A DNA stretch of 12,942 nt from JAAXTT01 sp964530215 (GTDB lineage Bacteria > Bacillota > Desulfotomaculia > Desulfotomaculales > Desulfocucumaceae): positions 1 to 12,942 of the forward strand of contig CAZHAJ010000042.1 of NCBI GenBank assembly GCA_964530215.1, given 5' to 3'. Below, one piece after another: positions 12,907 to 12,942 of this stretch. Position 1 is the stretch's first letter, and every line of letters begins with the position of its first letter. Below the pieces are notes generated by a model, which was not told the DNA's origin, did no database searches, and saw only the letters and a program-made list of their open reading frames with translations. Position numbers and translations under genes: made by a program.

Positions 12907-12942
12907 AGGAGAGATTGATGTTTTTGTATATCAATCTCTCCT
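12907..12942 (+). terminator. 13-bp perfect hairpin at the window edge
   Basis: AGGAGAGATTGAT (12907-12919) and ATCAATCTCTCCT (12930-12942) are perfect complements around a ten-base loop. The window ends exactly with the right arm, so it cannot be seen whether a T-run or a longer palindrome follows. It could be the terminator of the feo-hisJ series, 140 bases after hisJ, or the end of a repeat element. Confidence 0.4.

Noticed and set aside
12623..12934. 103-codon minus-strand frame at the right end
   Set aside because: It crosses the seven-base repeat array and the 3' part of hisJ; low-complexity sequence keeps the frame open.

Overview
The window looks like a chromosomal piece of an endospore-forming, anaerobic Firmicute, most plausibly from the Peptococcaceae/Desulfotomaculum group. 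That placement is inferred from moderate-to-low GC content, strong AGGAGG-type ribosome binding sites, frequent TTG/GTG starts, small CotF-like spore coat genes, a clostridial-type FeoB, a core-MetE-like enzyme, and dispersed AACCGTCCC-type palindromic repeats. It has not been tested by any database search.

Layout. (1) Positions 1-1320 form an AT-rich accessory-looking segment. Inverted copies of a short palindromic repeat bound it at 42-57 and 1237-1306. Inside are two tiny minus-strand genes (134-289 and 316-480) that look like CotF-type coat proteins behind a candidate mother-cell sporulation promoter, a hairpin terminator, and a small secreted protein with a transglutaminase-like Cys-His-Asp arrangement (650-1126). 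(2) Positions 1373-1819 encode a four-helix membrane protein, and 1867-1999 carry a minus-strand tRNA-Leu(UAA) gene. The tRNA is broken at its anticodon loop by about 43 bases of foreign sequence and a 10-N assembly gap. (3) Positions 2059-6631 are mostly minus strand: a small membrane protein, an AMP-forming acyl-CoA ligase, and a GlcF/GlcD-type 2-hydroxyacid (glycolate or D-lactate) oxidase pair. A 47-residue plus-strand membrane peptide (3921-4064) sits between ligase and glcF. (4) Positions 6757-12765 are a plus-strand series: feoA, feoB, a DacF-type D-Ala-D-Ala carboxypeptidase, a Fur-family repressor, a MetE/UROD-like methyltransferase and a HisJ-like PHP phosphatase that overlaps its upstream neighbour by 4 bases. 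(5) Positions 12766-12942 hold a 7-base-period repeat array and a 13-bp hairpin at the window edge.

How the parts fit: the ferrous-iron transporter and a Fur-type regulator three genes downstream suggest local iron control. The GlcDF pair needs Fe-S clusters and would feed electrons from a 2-hydroxyacid into the respiratory chain. The acyl-CoA ligase with its small membrane protein is a separate two-gene unit. No complete new defence or mobile system is evident. The features most worth a second look are the interrupted tRNA-Leu, the repeat-bounded segment at the left end, and the small genes described here.
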